Shown piece by piece: positions 1 through 7,135 of a stretch of 11,923 nucleotides of DNA. The DNA comes from JAVKFF01 sp040226215. Its GTDB lineage: Bacteria > Pseudomonadota > Alphaproteobacteria > DSM-16000 > Inquilinaceae. The position numbers and the translations under genes are program-made. The stretch's first letter is position 1. The number at the start of each line of letters is the position of its first letter. The notes beneath the pieces were generated by a model. It saw only the letters and a program-made list of their open reading frames with translations, searched no databases and was not told where the DNA came from. The stretch is taken from assembly GCA_040226215.1 (NCBI GenBank), contig JAVKFF010000076.1, forward strand, positions 1-11,923. Reading direction: 5' to 3'.

Positions 1-260
1 CGCCCATGCGCCGCCTCGGCCTCCGCGACCGCCGACCGGCAAGCCGCGACGCTTCCGAGGTCGGCGGCGGCGATCGAATCACACTTCCCGGCCAAGCCCT
101 GGCGCGCCGCTGCCAGCCCTTCGCCGTTGAGGTCGACACCGTGGACGATCGCGCCGGAGGCCGACAGCATCCGGGCGACGGCCGCCCCCATGCCGCTGGC
201 AGCCCCCGTCACCAGTGCGACCTTGCCCTCCAAGCCGAGATCGAGCGTCGGGTCGGTCAT
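1..260 (-). CDS. SDR-family NAD(P)-dependent oxidoreductase, N-terminus only (runs off left edge)
   Basis: The first 86 residues of a short-chain dehydrogenase/reductase are present; the C-terminus lies beyond position 1. Reading leftward from ATG 260, the protein starts MTDPTLDLGLEGKVALVTG and carries the Rossmann glycine motif TGAASGMG at about residues 18-25. This is followed by a second beta strand ending in an Asp (HGVDLNGEG, near residue 42). In SDRs an acidic residue at that point usually favours NAD+ over NADP+. The active-site Tyr-x-x-x-Lys is outside the window. The start codon overlaps the E2 stop codon in an ATGA tetranucleotide (257-260), so the gene is the last visible member of the operon and probably translationally coupled to E2. 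By family it oxidises or reduces a hydroxyl/carbonyl group; the substrate cannot be told. Acetoin/butanediol-type or hydroxy-acid dehydrogenase roles would both fit the neighbours. Confidence 0.9.
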   Translation of the reverse strand, partial: MTDPTLDLGLEGKVALVTGAASGMGAAVARMLSASGAIVHGVDLNGEGLAAARQGLAGKCDSIAAADLGSVAACRSAVAEAEAAHG

Positions 261-1537
261 AGACGCCAGGTCTCCTTCTCCAGGCGGTCGGCGAGGGCAC
301 CGAGGAAGGCAGCCCCGACCACGCCGTCGACGACCCGGTGGTCGACCGAGAGGGTGAAGCTGGCACCCCGGGCCACCGCCAGGGCGCCGCCGCGGGCCAC
401 AGGCCGCTCCGCGATGCGCCCCATGGCCAGGATGGCCGTCTCGCCGGGGTTGATGATGGCCTCGAAGCGGTCGACGCCGTGACCGCCGATATTGGAGAAG
501 GTGATCGCGGCCGGCCCCGACTGGTCGGCGCCCAACCGTCCGCCGCGCGCGGCTTCGACCGCCGCCCGGCGCCGTTCGGCGACAACCGCCAGCCCCTGGC
601 CGGTAAGACCTTGAAGGACCGGGATCATCAAGCCGTCGTCGAGCGCCACCACCAGACCCACATTGCCCCCGTCGACAGTGTCGATCGCGGGCTCCGTCCC
701 GTCGCGCCAGACGCCGGCGAGGCGAGGGTGGCGGGGCAGGATGTCGGCGATCGCCTGCACGATGAAATCGGTGACGGTCAGGCGCACGCCGCCGGCAGCC
801 TCCTGGCGGCGGTTCAGCAGACGACGGGAGTCCTCGACGAGGTCGAGCGCGACCCAGCGGTCGAGCGAGAAGGACGGGATCACGCGCCGGCTCTCCGCCA
901 CCTGGGCGGCGATGCGGCGACGCATTGTGGACAGCGCCCCACCTGACACCGGCCGGGGCGACGCCAGTGCCCGGCCTTGTCCGGAAGCGGCAGCCCTTTC
1001 CACATCGCGTCGGCGGATACGGCCACGCGGGCCGCTGCCCCGGATATCCTCCAGCGCCACGCCGGACGCGGCGGCGATCCGCCGGGCAAGCGGCGTGGCC
1101 AATACGCGCCGTTGCGGTGCGGGACGCGGCCGACGCAGCCCAGGCATCGGCGAACCGGCGCCTGTCGGGACCGCAGACGACGAGGCAGTGGCTGATGGAC
1201 CGGTATCCTCCAGCCGCTGGGCCTTGCGTGGCTGCTTGCCGCTCTCTGTCTTCCGGCCGGGCGCGGCGGCTTTAGCGGTGCCGCCCTTCACCGGCGGAGC
1301 CTCGGGCTCCAGCAGCGCCAGAACGGCACCGACGGCGACGACGTCGCCCTCCTCCGCGCGGCGTTCTGCAAGTACGCCGGAGCCGGTCGCCTCGACCTCC
1401 AATGCGGCCTTGTCGGTCTCCAGTTCGACCAGCAGCTCGCCGGCCTCGACCATCTCGCCGGGCGCCTTGGCCCAGCGCAGCACGGTCGCTTCCGTCATGG
1501 TCGCGCTGAGCTTCGGCACGGTGATCTCGATCGCCAT
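257..1537 (-). CDS. Dihydrolipoamide acyltransferase (E2) of a 2-oxoacid dehydrogenase complex
   Basis: E2 core enzyme of 426 aa; it transfers the acyl group from the E1-loaded lipoyl arm to CoA. Residues 1-75 form a single lipoyl domain with the lipoylation motif ELETDKA (Lys43). An Ala/Pro-rich linker follows (about 80-140). The peripheral subunit-binding domain is at about 143-183 (ATPLARRIA...GSGPRGRI). The catalytic domain fills the rest and ends with the chloramphenicol-acetyltransferase-type motif DHRVVDG (His400, Asp404). I chose ATG 1537 because GAGGGG lies seven bases upstream and the protein then opens MAIEITVPKLS, as family members do. A GTG at 1552 overlapping the E1beta stop is possible and would add five residues. 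One lipoyl domain and overall layout resemble acetoin-type (AcoC) or alphaproteobacterial pyruvate E2 proteins. The acyl substrate is not determined by the sequence. Confidence 0.95.
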   Translation of the reverse strand: MAIEITVPKLSATMTEATVLRWAKAPGEMVEAGELLVELETDKAALEVEATGSGVLAERRAEEGDVVAVGAVLALLEPEAPPVKGGTAKAAAPGRKTESGKQPRKAQRLEDTGPSATASSSAVPTGAGSPMPGLRRPRPAPQRRVLATPLARRIAAASGVALEDIRGSGPRGRIRRRDVERAAASGQGRALASPRPVSGGALSTMRRRIAAQVAESRRVIPSFSLDRWVALDLVEDSRRLLNRRQEAAGGVRLTVTDFIVQAIADILPRHPRLAGVWRDGTEPAIDTVDGGNVGLVVALDDGLMIPVLQGLTGQGLAVVAERRRAAVEAARGGRLGADQSGPAAITFSNIGGHGVDRFEAIINPGETAILAMGRIAERPVARGGALAVARGASFTLSVDHRVVDGVVGAAFLGALADRLEKETWRL

Positions 1538-1548
1538 CGCCGTGCCCC

Positions 1549-2532
1549 TCACGCCAGCAGGTCGCGGACCGCGGCGGCGATACGCTCGGCGTCGGGGATC
1601 GCGGCATCCTCCAGCGGCGGGCTGTAGGGCAGCGGATGCTCCGGCAGGCCCAGGCGCATGGGTGGGGCGTCGAGATAGTCGAAAGCCTCGGCGACGGTCT
1701 GCGCCACCACCTCCGCACCCCAGCCGCCCACCAGGGAAATCTCCTCGACGGTCAGCAGATGGGCGGTACGCTTGACGCTCTCGACGATGTCGCCGGTCTG
1801 CATCGGCCGCAGCGCACGCAGGTCGAAGACGTCGATCTCGATGCCCTCGCCGGCGAGGATCTCCGCCGCCTCCAGGGCCTTGGGCACCATCGCGAGACTG
1901 GCGACGACTGTGGCCCTGTCGCCCTCGGCGACGAGATTTGTGCCTTTGAGCGGCAACAGGTTGTCGGGGCCGACATGCACCTGTCCTTTGGTTCCGAGAA
2001 GCGCCTTGTGTTCGATGAACACGACCGGGTCGGGATCGCGGATGGCGCTCTTCAGCATGCCGTAGGCCTGCTCGGGCGTCGAGGCGGCGACGATCTTCAG
2101 GCCGGGGATCGGCAGCAGCCAGGTCTCGCCGGTTTGGCTGTGCTGGGCGCCGAAGCGCAGGCCGCCGCCGCCGATCACCCGGATGACCAGCGGCACGTCC
2201 ATGCGGCCGCCCGACATGAAGCGGTGCTTGGCGATGGCGTTGACGATCTGGTCGTAGCAGACGCCCAGGAAGTCGGCGAACATGATCTCCACGATCGGCC
2301 GGTAGCCGCAGAGAGCCAGCCCGAGCGCGGCACCGACGAAGGCGTTCTCCGAGATCGGCGTGTCGCGAACCCGTGCGGGGCCGAATTCCTCGAACAGGCC
2401 CTCGGTCGTCTTCAGCGGGCCCCCGGAGGCTCCGATGTCCTCGCCCATGACGAGGACGGAGGGGTCGCGGCGCATCTCCTCGGCAACCGCCAGGGACAGG
2501 GCCTGTCTGTAGGTCAGTTCAACGGTGTCCAT
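1549..2532 (-). CDS. 2-oxoacid dehydrogenase E1 component, beta subunit (acetoin/pyruvate type)
   Basis: A 327-aa transketolase-like beta subunit that forms the thiamine-diphosphate E1 heterotetramer with the adjacent E1alpha. Visible family motifs are TYRQALSLAVAEEM at the N-terminus, GEDIG (30-34), RDTPISENAFVG with the conserved Glu62 that contacts the ThDP pyrimidine ring, EIMFADF (82-88), and AQHSQ with His131. The C-terminal transketolase domain begins near residue 200 (GDRATVVASLAMV) and contains the conserved DLRALRP stretch. The start at ATG 2532 matches the usual family N-terminus, although its ribosome site (GAGA) is weak. A GTG at 2565, directly abutting the E1alpha stop, would add eleven non-conserved residues. 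The gap to E2 is only eleven bases. Whether the substrate is pyruvate, acetoin or another 2-oxo acid is not resolvable here. Confidence 0.95.
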   Translation of the reverse strand: MDTVELTYRQALSLAVAEEMRRDPSVLVMGEDIGASGGPLKTTEGLFEEFGPARVRDTPISENAFVGAALGLALCGYRPIVEIMFADFLGVCYDQIVNAIAKHRFMSGGRMDVPLVIRVIGGGGLRFGAQHSQTGETWLLPIPGLKIVAASTPEQAYGMLKSAIRDPDPVVFIEHKALLGTKGQVHVGPDNLLPLKGTNLVAEGDRATVVASLAMVPKALEAAEILAGEGIEIDVFDLRALRPMQTGDIVESVKRTAHLLTVEEISLVGGWGAEVVAQTVAEAFDYLDAPPMRLGLPEHPLPYSPPLEDAAIPDAERIAAAVRDLLA

Positions 2533-2565
2533 GACTGTCTCGAAGCTGCAACGGGGAGGAGCCAC

Positions 2566-3558
2566 TCACGGCGCGGCGAAGGTTTCGGGGGTGAAGTCGC
2601 GCGGCTCCGGCCAGGGGCTAGCGGCCGCCGTCTCCGCCGCCCTGGCGGCCTCGGCGCGAGCCTCCTCGACGATACCGTCGAGGTCCGCTTTGGTTGCGTG
2701 CTTCTCCTTGACGAGCTGCCGGGCGAACAGCACCAGGGGGTCGCGGGCCAGCCACGCCTTGACCTCCTTCTCGTCCCGGTACTTGGCCGGATCGGTCCGC
2801 GAGTGGCCGCGATGGCGGTAGGTCTTGGCCTCGATCAGGGTCGGCCCCATGCCGGCCCGGGCCCGCGCAACCGCCTCCTCGGCGACGGCCTTTACCGCCA
2901 GAACATCGTTGCCGTCGACCACCACCCCCGGCATGGCGTAGGCGGCCGCACGGTCGGCAAGGTCCTCGACCGTGGTGGTGTGGTTGATGCGGCTGAACTC
3001 GCCGTAGAGATTGTTCTCCAGGACAAAGATCACCGGCAGTTTCCAGATCGCCGCCAGGTTCATGCTTTCGTGCACCGCGCCGATATTGGCCGCGCCATCG
3101 CCGAAGAAGGTGACACTCACCCGCCCCTTGCCGTCGAGCTGGGCAGCGAGACCGGCACCGACGGCACATGGCAGCCCGGCGCCGACGATCCCGAAGCTGC
3201 CGATCAGGCCCCGGCCGGCATCTGTCAGGTGCATGGAGCCGCCGAGACCGCGCGAGACGCCGTCGACACGGCCGAAGATCTCGCCGAGCGCCTCGGCCAT
3301 GGACATGCCGCGGGCGATGCACACGCCGTGGCCGCGATAGGTGTAGGTCAGCCGGTCGTTCGGCTCGAGAGCTGCGGCAACACCGACCGACACCGCCTCC
3401 TGGCCCTGGCAGAGATGGGTGGTGCCGTGCACCAGCCCCTCCAGATAGCTCTTCTGGACCTGCTCCTCGAACTCACGAATGCGCGCCATCTCGCGGTAGA
3501 GCGCGACCAGCGCCTTGCCGTCAGCCTTGGTCCGGCGCGTTCTTCCGGCTTGTGCCAT
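2566..3558 (-). CDS. 2-oxoacid dehydrogenase E1 component, alpha subunit (acetoin/pyruvate type)
   Basis: A 330-aa ThDP-binding alpha subunit of the E1 decarboxylase. The ThDP signature runs from GDG (153-155) to ENN (181-183), with the intervening GDGAANIG. Other conserved elements are THLCQGQEAVSVG (47-59), YRGHG (75-79) and the active-site loop YRHRGHSRTDPAKYR (247-261, with His252). The YRGHGVCIARG form and the HSRTDP loop look closer to acetoin dehydrogenase alpha subunits (AcoA) than to classical PdhA (YREHGH), but this is a judgement by eye. ATG 3558 is preceded by an AGAGAGA purine tract. The gene is 85 bases downstream of the second TRAP receptor, with a strong stem-loop in the gap, and 33 bases upstream of E1beta. 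Length is normal for the family, and nothing suggests it is inactive. Confidence 0.94.
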   Translation of the reverse strand: MAQAGRTRRTKADGKALVALYREMARIREFEEQVQKSYLEGLVHGTTHLCQGQEAVSVGVAAALEPNDRLTYTYRGHGVCIARGMSMAEALGEIFGRVDGVSRGLGGSMHLTDAGRGLIGSFGIVGAGLPCAVGAGLAAQLDGKGRVSVTFFGDGAANIGAVHESMNLAAIWKLPVIFVLENNLYGEFSRINHTTTVEDLADRAAAYAMPGVVVDGNDVLAVKAVAEEAVARARAGMGPTLIEAKTYRHRGHSRTDPAKYRDEKEVKAWLARDPLVLFARQLVKEKHATKADLDGIVEEARAEAARAAETAAASPWPEPRDFTPETFAAP

Positions 3559-3597
3559 GCCCGTCTCTCTTGCCCCGAATTTCCGTTCCGGTTCGGA

Positions 3598-3618
3598 CCG
3601 GCCGTGGTCGACGGCCGG
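3598..3618 (-). other. GC-rich stem-loop between second dctP and E1alpha
   Basis: A perfect 8-bp inverted repeat, CCGGCCGT and ACGGCCGG, encloses a 5-nt loop about 26 bases after the dctP stop. There is no T-run, so it is not a classical intrinsic terminator. It more likely stabilises the 3' end of the upstream receptor transcript or marks an RNA-processing site. Confidence 0.55.
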
Positions 3619-3643
3619 CCGTTCCCGGTGCTCAATCGTGTCC

Positions 3644-4660
3644 TCAGTTGCCTTGCGCGCGCTCGATCCAGACCGCCGCGCGCGGACCGGAATCGGCGAT
3701 GAAATCGTCCCACACCGGTGCCATCGCCTCGCGGAAACTCTCGATGTCCGGGTCGTTGTTCGCTTCCATCAGGCCGGTCAGTTCCTCATAGGCCTCGTTC
3801 TCGCTGGTCTGGATTTCCGCGCGGAACCACACGTCGAACGCCTCGTGCGCTGCCTCGCGGATAGCCGCCTGTTGTGACTCCGACAGGCTGTTGAAGCGGT
3901 CGAGGTTCATCAGGATATTCAGGTCGGTCATGATGTGGTTGGTGCGGGCCATGTAATCGGCAACCTCGGCGAATCCGGCGGTACGGATGGCGGCCGGCGG
4001 CCCCTCCACACCCTCGACCACGCCGGTCTGCAGCGCGGTATAGACGTCGCCCCAGGGCAATGGCGTCGCGTTCGCATTAAGTGCGGCGAAGGTGTTCACG
4101 TAGATCGGGATCTCGGGCACCCGGATCTTAAGCCCGTCCAGATCGGCGGCCTCGTTGACCGGCCTACCGTTGCTGAGGATCACGCGGAAACCGGCCGGTG
4201 CCCAGGCCAGGCGCTCGACGTTGAGATCCTCGCGCATAGCCGCGACCAGTTCGTCCTCCAACCCGTCCATGGCCGCGATGGCGCTGGCGAAATCCGCGAA
4301 CATGAAGGGCAGGCTGACGAAGCTGTATTCCGGCACCCAGTTGCCCAGCGTGCCGCTGTCCACCCAGAAGATGTCGACCGTGCCAAGCTGCACTCCCTCC
4401 GCGCCGCCACGCAGGTTGGCGAGCTGCTCGGCCGGATAGGAGATGACCTCGACCTCACCATCGGTCGCCTCCGCCACCAGCTCGGCGAAGCGCTCGGAGG
4501 CGATCTGCATGGGATGGTTGGCCTGCTGCACATGGCCCAGGTGCAGGGTCACCGATTGCGCCGATGCCATGCCCGACCCAGCCGCCCAGACTGCCAGGCC
4601 CGTGCCCAGGGTCGTCGCCAGGGTCGCCAACAGCATGCCGGCGCGTGTCCCATGTCTCAT
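3644..4660 (-). CDS. TRAP transporter solute-binding protein, DctP family (second of tandem pair)
   Basis: Periplasmic receptor of a tripartite ATP-independent (TRAP) uptake system, 338 aa. The signal peptide has a basic start (MRHGTR), a hydrophobic core and a likely cleavage at ASA|QS after residue 34. The mature protein has DctP-family features: a substrate-binding Arg180 in LKIRVPE (the position of the carboxylate-binding Arg in SiaP-type receptors), PWGDVYTALQTGVVEG, and MNLDRFNSL. ATG 4660 is chosen because GGGAGG lies just upstream and because it begins the signal peptide; the open frame further upstream is non-coding. It aligns without gaps over 304 mature residues to the preceding gene (about 71% identical by hand count), pointing to tandem duplication. 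The conserved Arg implies a carboxylate ligand. No DctQ or DctM gene accompanies it within the window. Confidence 0.95.
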   Translation of the reverse strand: MRHGTRAGMLLATLATTLGTGLAVWAAGSGMASAQSVTLHLGHVQQANHPMQIASERFAELVAEATDGEVEVISYPAEQLANLRGGAEGVQLGTVDIFWVDSGTLGNWVPEYSFVSLPFMFADFASAIAAMDGLEDELVAAMREDLNVERLAWAPAGFRVILSNGRPVNEAADLDGLKIRVPEIPIYVNTFAALNANATPLPWGDVYTALQTGVVEGVEGPPAAIRTAGFAEVADYMARTNHIMTDLNILMNLDRFNSLSESQQAAIREAAHEAFDVWFRAEIQTSENEAYEELTGLMEANNDPDIESFREAMAPVWDDFIADSGPRAAVWIERAQGN

Positions 4661-4697
4661 CGTCTTCCTCCCGTTGAATGCTGATTGTGCTGGCAGC

Positions 4698-4731
4698 GGG
4701 ACGCGGGCGGCTCGGCTGCCGCCCACGTCCC
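4698..4731 (-). other. 14-bp stem-loop between the two dctP genes
   Basis: GGGACG-x-GGGCGGC pairs with GCCGCCC-x-CGTCCC around a 6-nt loop, starting 14 bases after the first dctP stop. The one non-Watson-Crick position is C versus A on the + strand but G·U in the leftward transcript, so all 14 pairs can form in the operon mRNA. No T-run follows. A transcript-stabilising or processing element is more likely than a full terminator. Confidence 0.7.
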
Positions 4732-4745
4732 TTCGGCGCGTCGGC

Positions 4746-5729
4746 CTAATTGCTCTGCGTGGCGTTGATCCATGCCTCGGCCTGCGGACCGGCGTCGGCG
4801 ATGAAGTCCTCCCAGACCGGCAGCATCGCCTGCCGGAAGCTCTCGACATCGGGGTTGTCGTTTTCTTCCAGCATCTCGGCCAGCGCCTGGTAGGCCACGT
4901 CGTAGTTCTCGCGCATGACCTCGCGCAGCCAGACGTCGACCGCCTCGTGCGCCGAGGTGCGGATGATCTCCTGGACCTCCGGCGTGAGGGCGTTGAACCG
5001 GTCGAGATTCATCAGCAGGTTGAGGTCGTTCATGATGTGGTTAGTGCGCGCCATGTATTCCGACACCTCGGCGAAGCCGGCGGTCTGGATGGCGGCGGGC
5101 GGCCCTTCCACGCCTTCGACGACGCCCGTCTGCAAGGCGGTGTAGACGTCGCCCCAGGGCAGCGGCGTGGCATTGGCGTTGAGCGCGGCAAAGGCGGCGA
5201 CATAGACCGGAATTTCCGGCACGCGGATCTTCAGCCCGTCGATGTCGGCCGCCTCGTTCACCGGGCGCCCGTTGGAGAGGATCACGCGGAAGCCGCCGGG
5301 CGACCAGGCCAGACGCTCCACGTTGAGCGCCTCGCGCATGGCGACGGTGAGGTCGGGCGCAAGGGCATCCATCGCCGACACGGCGTGGTCGAAATCGGCG
5401 AAAATGAACGGCAGGCTGACGAAACTGAATTGCGGCGCCCAGTTGCCCAGCGTGCCGCTGTCGGACCACGCCATGTCGATGGTGCCGAGCTGCACGCCCT
5501 CCGCGCCGGCACGCAGATTGGCCAGCTGCTCGTTGGGATAGACGATCACCTCGACATCGCCTTCGGTGCGCTCGGCGACCAGTTCGGCGAAGCGTTCGGC
5601 GGCCTGGTGGATCGGGTGCTCGACCTGCGTGTTGTGGGCCATGTGGAGGGTGACGGACTGCGCCGCCACCGGTCCCGCAATGCCCATTATCGCGACGATC
5701 GAAAGACTGACAATCAGACGATTACGCAT
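4746..5729 (-). CDS. TRAP transporter solute-binding protein, DctP family (first of tandem pair)
   Basis: Periplasmic TRAP receptor, 327 aa. The signal peptide is MRNRLIVSLSIVAIMGIAG... with probable cleavage at VAA|QS after residue 23. The mature chain contains Arg169 in LKIRVPE (ligand carboxylate contact in characterised DctP proteins), the PWGDVYTALQTGVVEGVEG block, and MNLDRFNAL. ATG 5729 has GGGAGG nine bases upstream. The central part (mature residues about 121-180) is nearly identical to the second receptor. The last 60 residues are only about half identical, so the two copies may differ in ligand or partner. The gene starts 41 bases after the enolase-family gene and is clearly co-transcribed. 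The membrane subunits it would need are absent from the window. Confidence 0.95.
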   Translation of the reverse strand: MRNRLIVSLSIVAIMGIAGPVAAQSVTLHMAHNTQVEHPIHQAAERFAELVAERTEGDVEVIVYPNEQLANLRAGAEGVQLGTIDMAWSDSGTLGNWAPQFSFVSLPFIFADFDHAVSAMDALAPDLTVAMREALNVERLAWSPGGFRVILSNGRPVNEAADIDGLKIRVPEIPVYVAAFAALNANATPLPWGDVYTALQTGVVEGVEGPPAAIQTAGFAEVSEYMARTNHIMNDLNLLMNLDRFNALTPEVQEIIRTSAHEAVDVWLREVMRENYDVAYQALAEMLEENDNPDVESFRQAMLPVWEDFIADAGPQAEAWINATQSN

Positions 5730-5770
5730 GCTCTTGGCCTCCCTTTATTGACTATCCGTTTCGTCGAAAC

Positions 5771-6895
5771 TCACTGGTCGATGCGGTGCCGGGCGATCGT
5801 CCCCTCGTCGAGGACGAGACCCCAGCCGGGCCCCGTCGGCACCTCGTAGTAGCCGCCGCTGAACGCGGAGCGGTTCTCCACCAGCTCGTAGAACATCGGG
5901 TCGCGATCGTGGTGGAACACCTCCAGGAAACTGCCGTGCGGCACCGAGGCCAGCATCTGGGCGGATATCTGCGGCTCTTCGTGATGCGCCATCTTGACCG
6001 AGAAGGCGTAGGCCAGTGCGGCGACCCGGCGCCATTCCGTGGCTCCGCCGCCCCAGCTGGCGTCGAAGTTGCAATAGTCGATAGCCCCGTCGACCATCAG
6101 GTCGCGGCAGGCGGCAAGCGAGACTTCGCTCTGGCCGGCGGCGACCGGCATGCCGGTGACCGCGCGCAGCAGGGCCATACCGCGGCGGTCGTCGCGCCAC
6201 TGGACTGGCTCCTCGAACCAGGTGATCGCGCAATCCTCGATGCGCCGCACCAGGTCTATGGCGTCGCGCACCGCGTAGCCCTGGTTGGCATCGATGGTCA
6301 GCACGAAGTCGTCGCCGACAGCGTCGCGGGCGATGCGTACCCGTTCGGAATCCTCCCGCGGCGAGCGGCCGCCCACCTTGAACTTGCAGCCCGCGAAGCC
6401 CGCCTCCTTCAGCGACGCCATTTCACGTCCCAGCTCCTGCAGGCCCTTGCCTTCCTCGTAATAGCCGGCGATGCAGACCACCGGCAGGCGATCGGCGCCG
6501 CCGCCCCAGAGCCGCGCGAGCGAAACGCCGCGCGCCTTGCCTACGGCGTCCCAGATGGCACTGTCGACGCAAGCCTGTGCCGATGTGCCGTAGAGACGCG
6601 GTCGCAGGATGTTGCGGGTGGCCGGCAGCATGGCCTCCCAGCAGTCCTCGACATTGAAGGCGTTGCGGCCGACCAGGCGCGGCGCGATCTCGTCATGGAT
6701 GATGGCGAGGATTGCCGCTTGGCTCTCGTCTTCATCTCCGTTGTAGGCCTCGCCGACGATGCCGGCGTCGGTATAGACCCGCGTCAGAATGGTGCAGCGA
6801 TGGGTCATGAAGTAGTTGCTGCCCTTGAAGGTGCGGGGCAGTGGCATGCGCAGCGGGATCGTCTCGATCCGCTCAATGCGCATTACGTCCGGCAT
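5771..6895 (-). CDS. Enolase-superfamily enzyme, mandelate racemase subgroup (probable acid-sugar/hydroxyacid dehydratase or racemase)
   Basis: 374 aa, a normal length. The N-terminal capping domain covers about residues 1-125 and a TIM barrel follows. Catalytic landmarks of the mandelate-racemase subgroup are visible: the KxK pair KFK (Lys171, Lys173), metal ligands Asp202 (IDAN) and Glu228 (FEEP), Glu257 in AGQSE, and the Asp-His dyad from Asp278 (NFDAS) with His304 or His305 (MAHHEEP). Glu325 (FLEVF) matches the electrophilic Glu of the family. Such enzymes abstract the proton alpha to a carboxylate and either racemise or dehydrate sugar/hydroxy acids, using Mg2+. With TRAP receptors and a 2-oxoacid dehydrogenase behind it, dehydration to a 2-keto(-3-deoxy) acid is a reasonable inference. 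The start is ATG 6895; GGAGGAAGG lies upstream at a rather long spacing. The open frame continues to 7294 but is not protein-like. Confidence 0.92.
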   Translation of the reverse strand: MPDVMRIERIETIPLRMPLPRTFKGSNYFMTHRCTILTRVYTDAGIVGEAYNGDEDESQAAILAIIHDEIAPRLVGRNAFNVEDCWEAMLPATRNILRPRLYGTSAQACVDSAIWDAVGKARGVSLARLWGGGADRLPVVCIAGYYEEGKGLQELGREMASLKEAGFAGCKFKVGGRSPREDSERVRIARDAVGDDFVLTIDANQGYAVRDAIDLVRRIEDCAITWFEEPVQWRDDRRGMALLRAVTGMPVAAGQSEVSLAACRDLMVDGAIDYCNFDASWGGGATEWRRVAALAYAFSVKMAHHEEPQISAQMLASVPHGSFLEVFHHDRDPMFYELVENRSAFSGGYYEVPTGPGWGLVLDEGTIARHRIDQ

Positions 6896-6948
6896 CGCTT
6901 CGACGCCTTCCTCCGCCACTGTACGCCCATCTCGACGCATTCGTCCGC

Positions 6949-7095
6949 TCAGGCCTTCAGGGCGGACAGGTGCGCCGGCACGCCAGCAGCGAATCCGCAA
7001 TCGTTGGCGCGGATGTGGGCGTTGCTGCTGGCGACTACGGCATCTCGCTGCCGCTGACCTCGCGCCAGCCCTCGAGCCGGGTGACTTGAGCGCAT
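6949..7095 (-). CDS. Small unrecognised ORF, first reading frame of the operon leader (48 aa)
   Basis: ATG 7095 is preceded by AAGGGGAGG six bases upstream, the strongest Shine-Dalgarno sequence in the window. It opens a 48-codon frame ending at 6949, before the enolase-family gene at 6895. It lies about 40 bases downstream of the predicted promoter, so it would be the first frame translated on the mRNA. The last 28 codons have a markedly higher GC3 (about 24 of 28) than the first 20 (about 11 of 20). The C-terminal part reads like coding sequence (AHIRANDCGFAAGVPAHL). I recognise no family. It could be a small protein, a leader peptide, or a remnant of a truncated gene. It is in a different frame from the downstream enzyme, so it is not a simple N-terminal extension. 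Confidence 0.4.
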   Translation of the reverse strand: MRSSHPARGLARGQRQRDAVVASSNAHIRANDCGFAAGVPAHLSALKA

Positions 7096-7135
7096 CGATA
7101 CCTCCCCTTGCACCTCGTTCCTGGGTGTCCGACAG

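Noticed and set aside
1636..3702. Very long open frame on the + strand (about 690 codons) opposite E1beta and E1alpha
   Set aside because: It is the antisense of two clearly conserved enzymes. Its residue composition (His/Arg/Gly/Asp-rich, no motif) is the usual shadow of high-GC coding DNA.
4661..4849. N-terminal extension of the second TRAP receptor
   Set aside because: It overlaps the first receptor gene and the stem-loop. The signal peptide and a good ribosome site place the start at 4660.
5758..5770. Small palindrome GTTTCG-T-CGAAAC right after the enolase-family stop, considered as operator or terminator
   Set aside because: The loop allows only a 5-bp stem, no U-run follows, and it lies in a 41-base gap inside the operon. 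Probably incidental.
4443..5849. Long + strand open frame opposite the two TRAP receptors
   Set aside because: Shadow of the receptor genes. Its internal similarity only reflects the tandem duplication on the other strand.
5786..7057. + strand open frame opposite the enolase-family gene
   Set aside because: Antisense shadow with no domain, while the - strand carries a full set of catalytic motifs.
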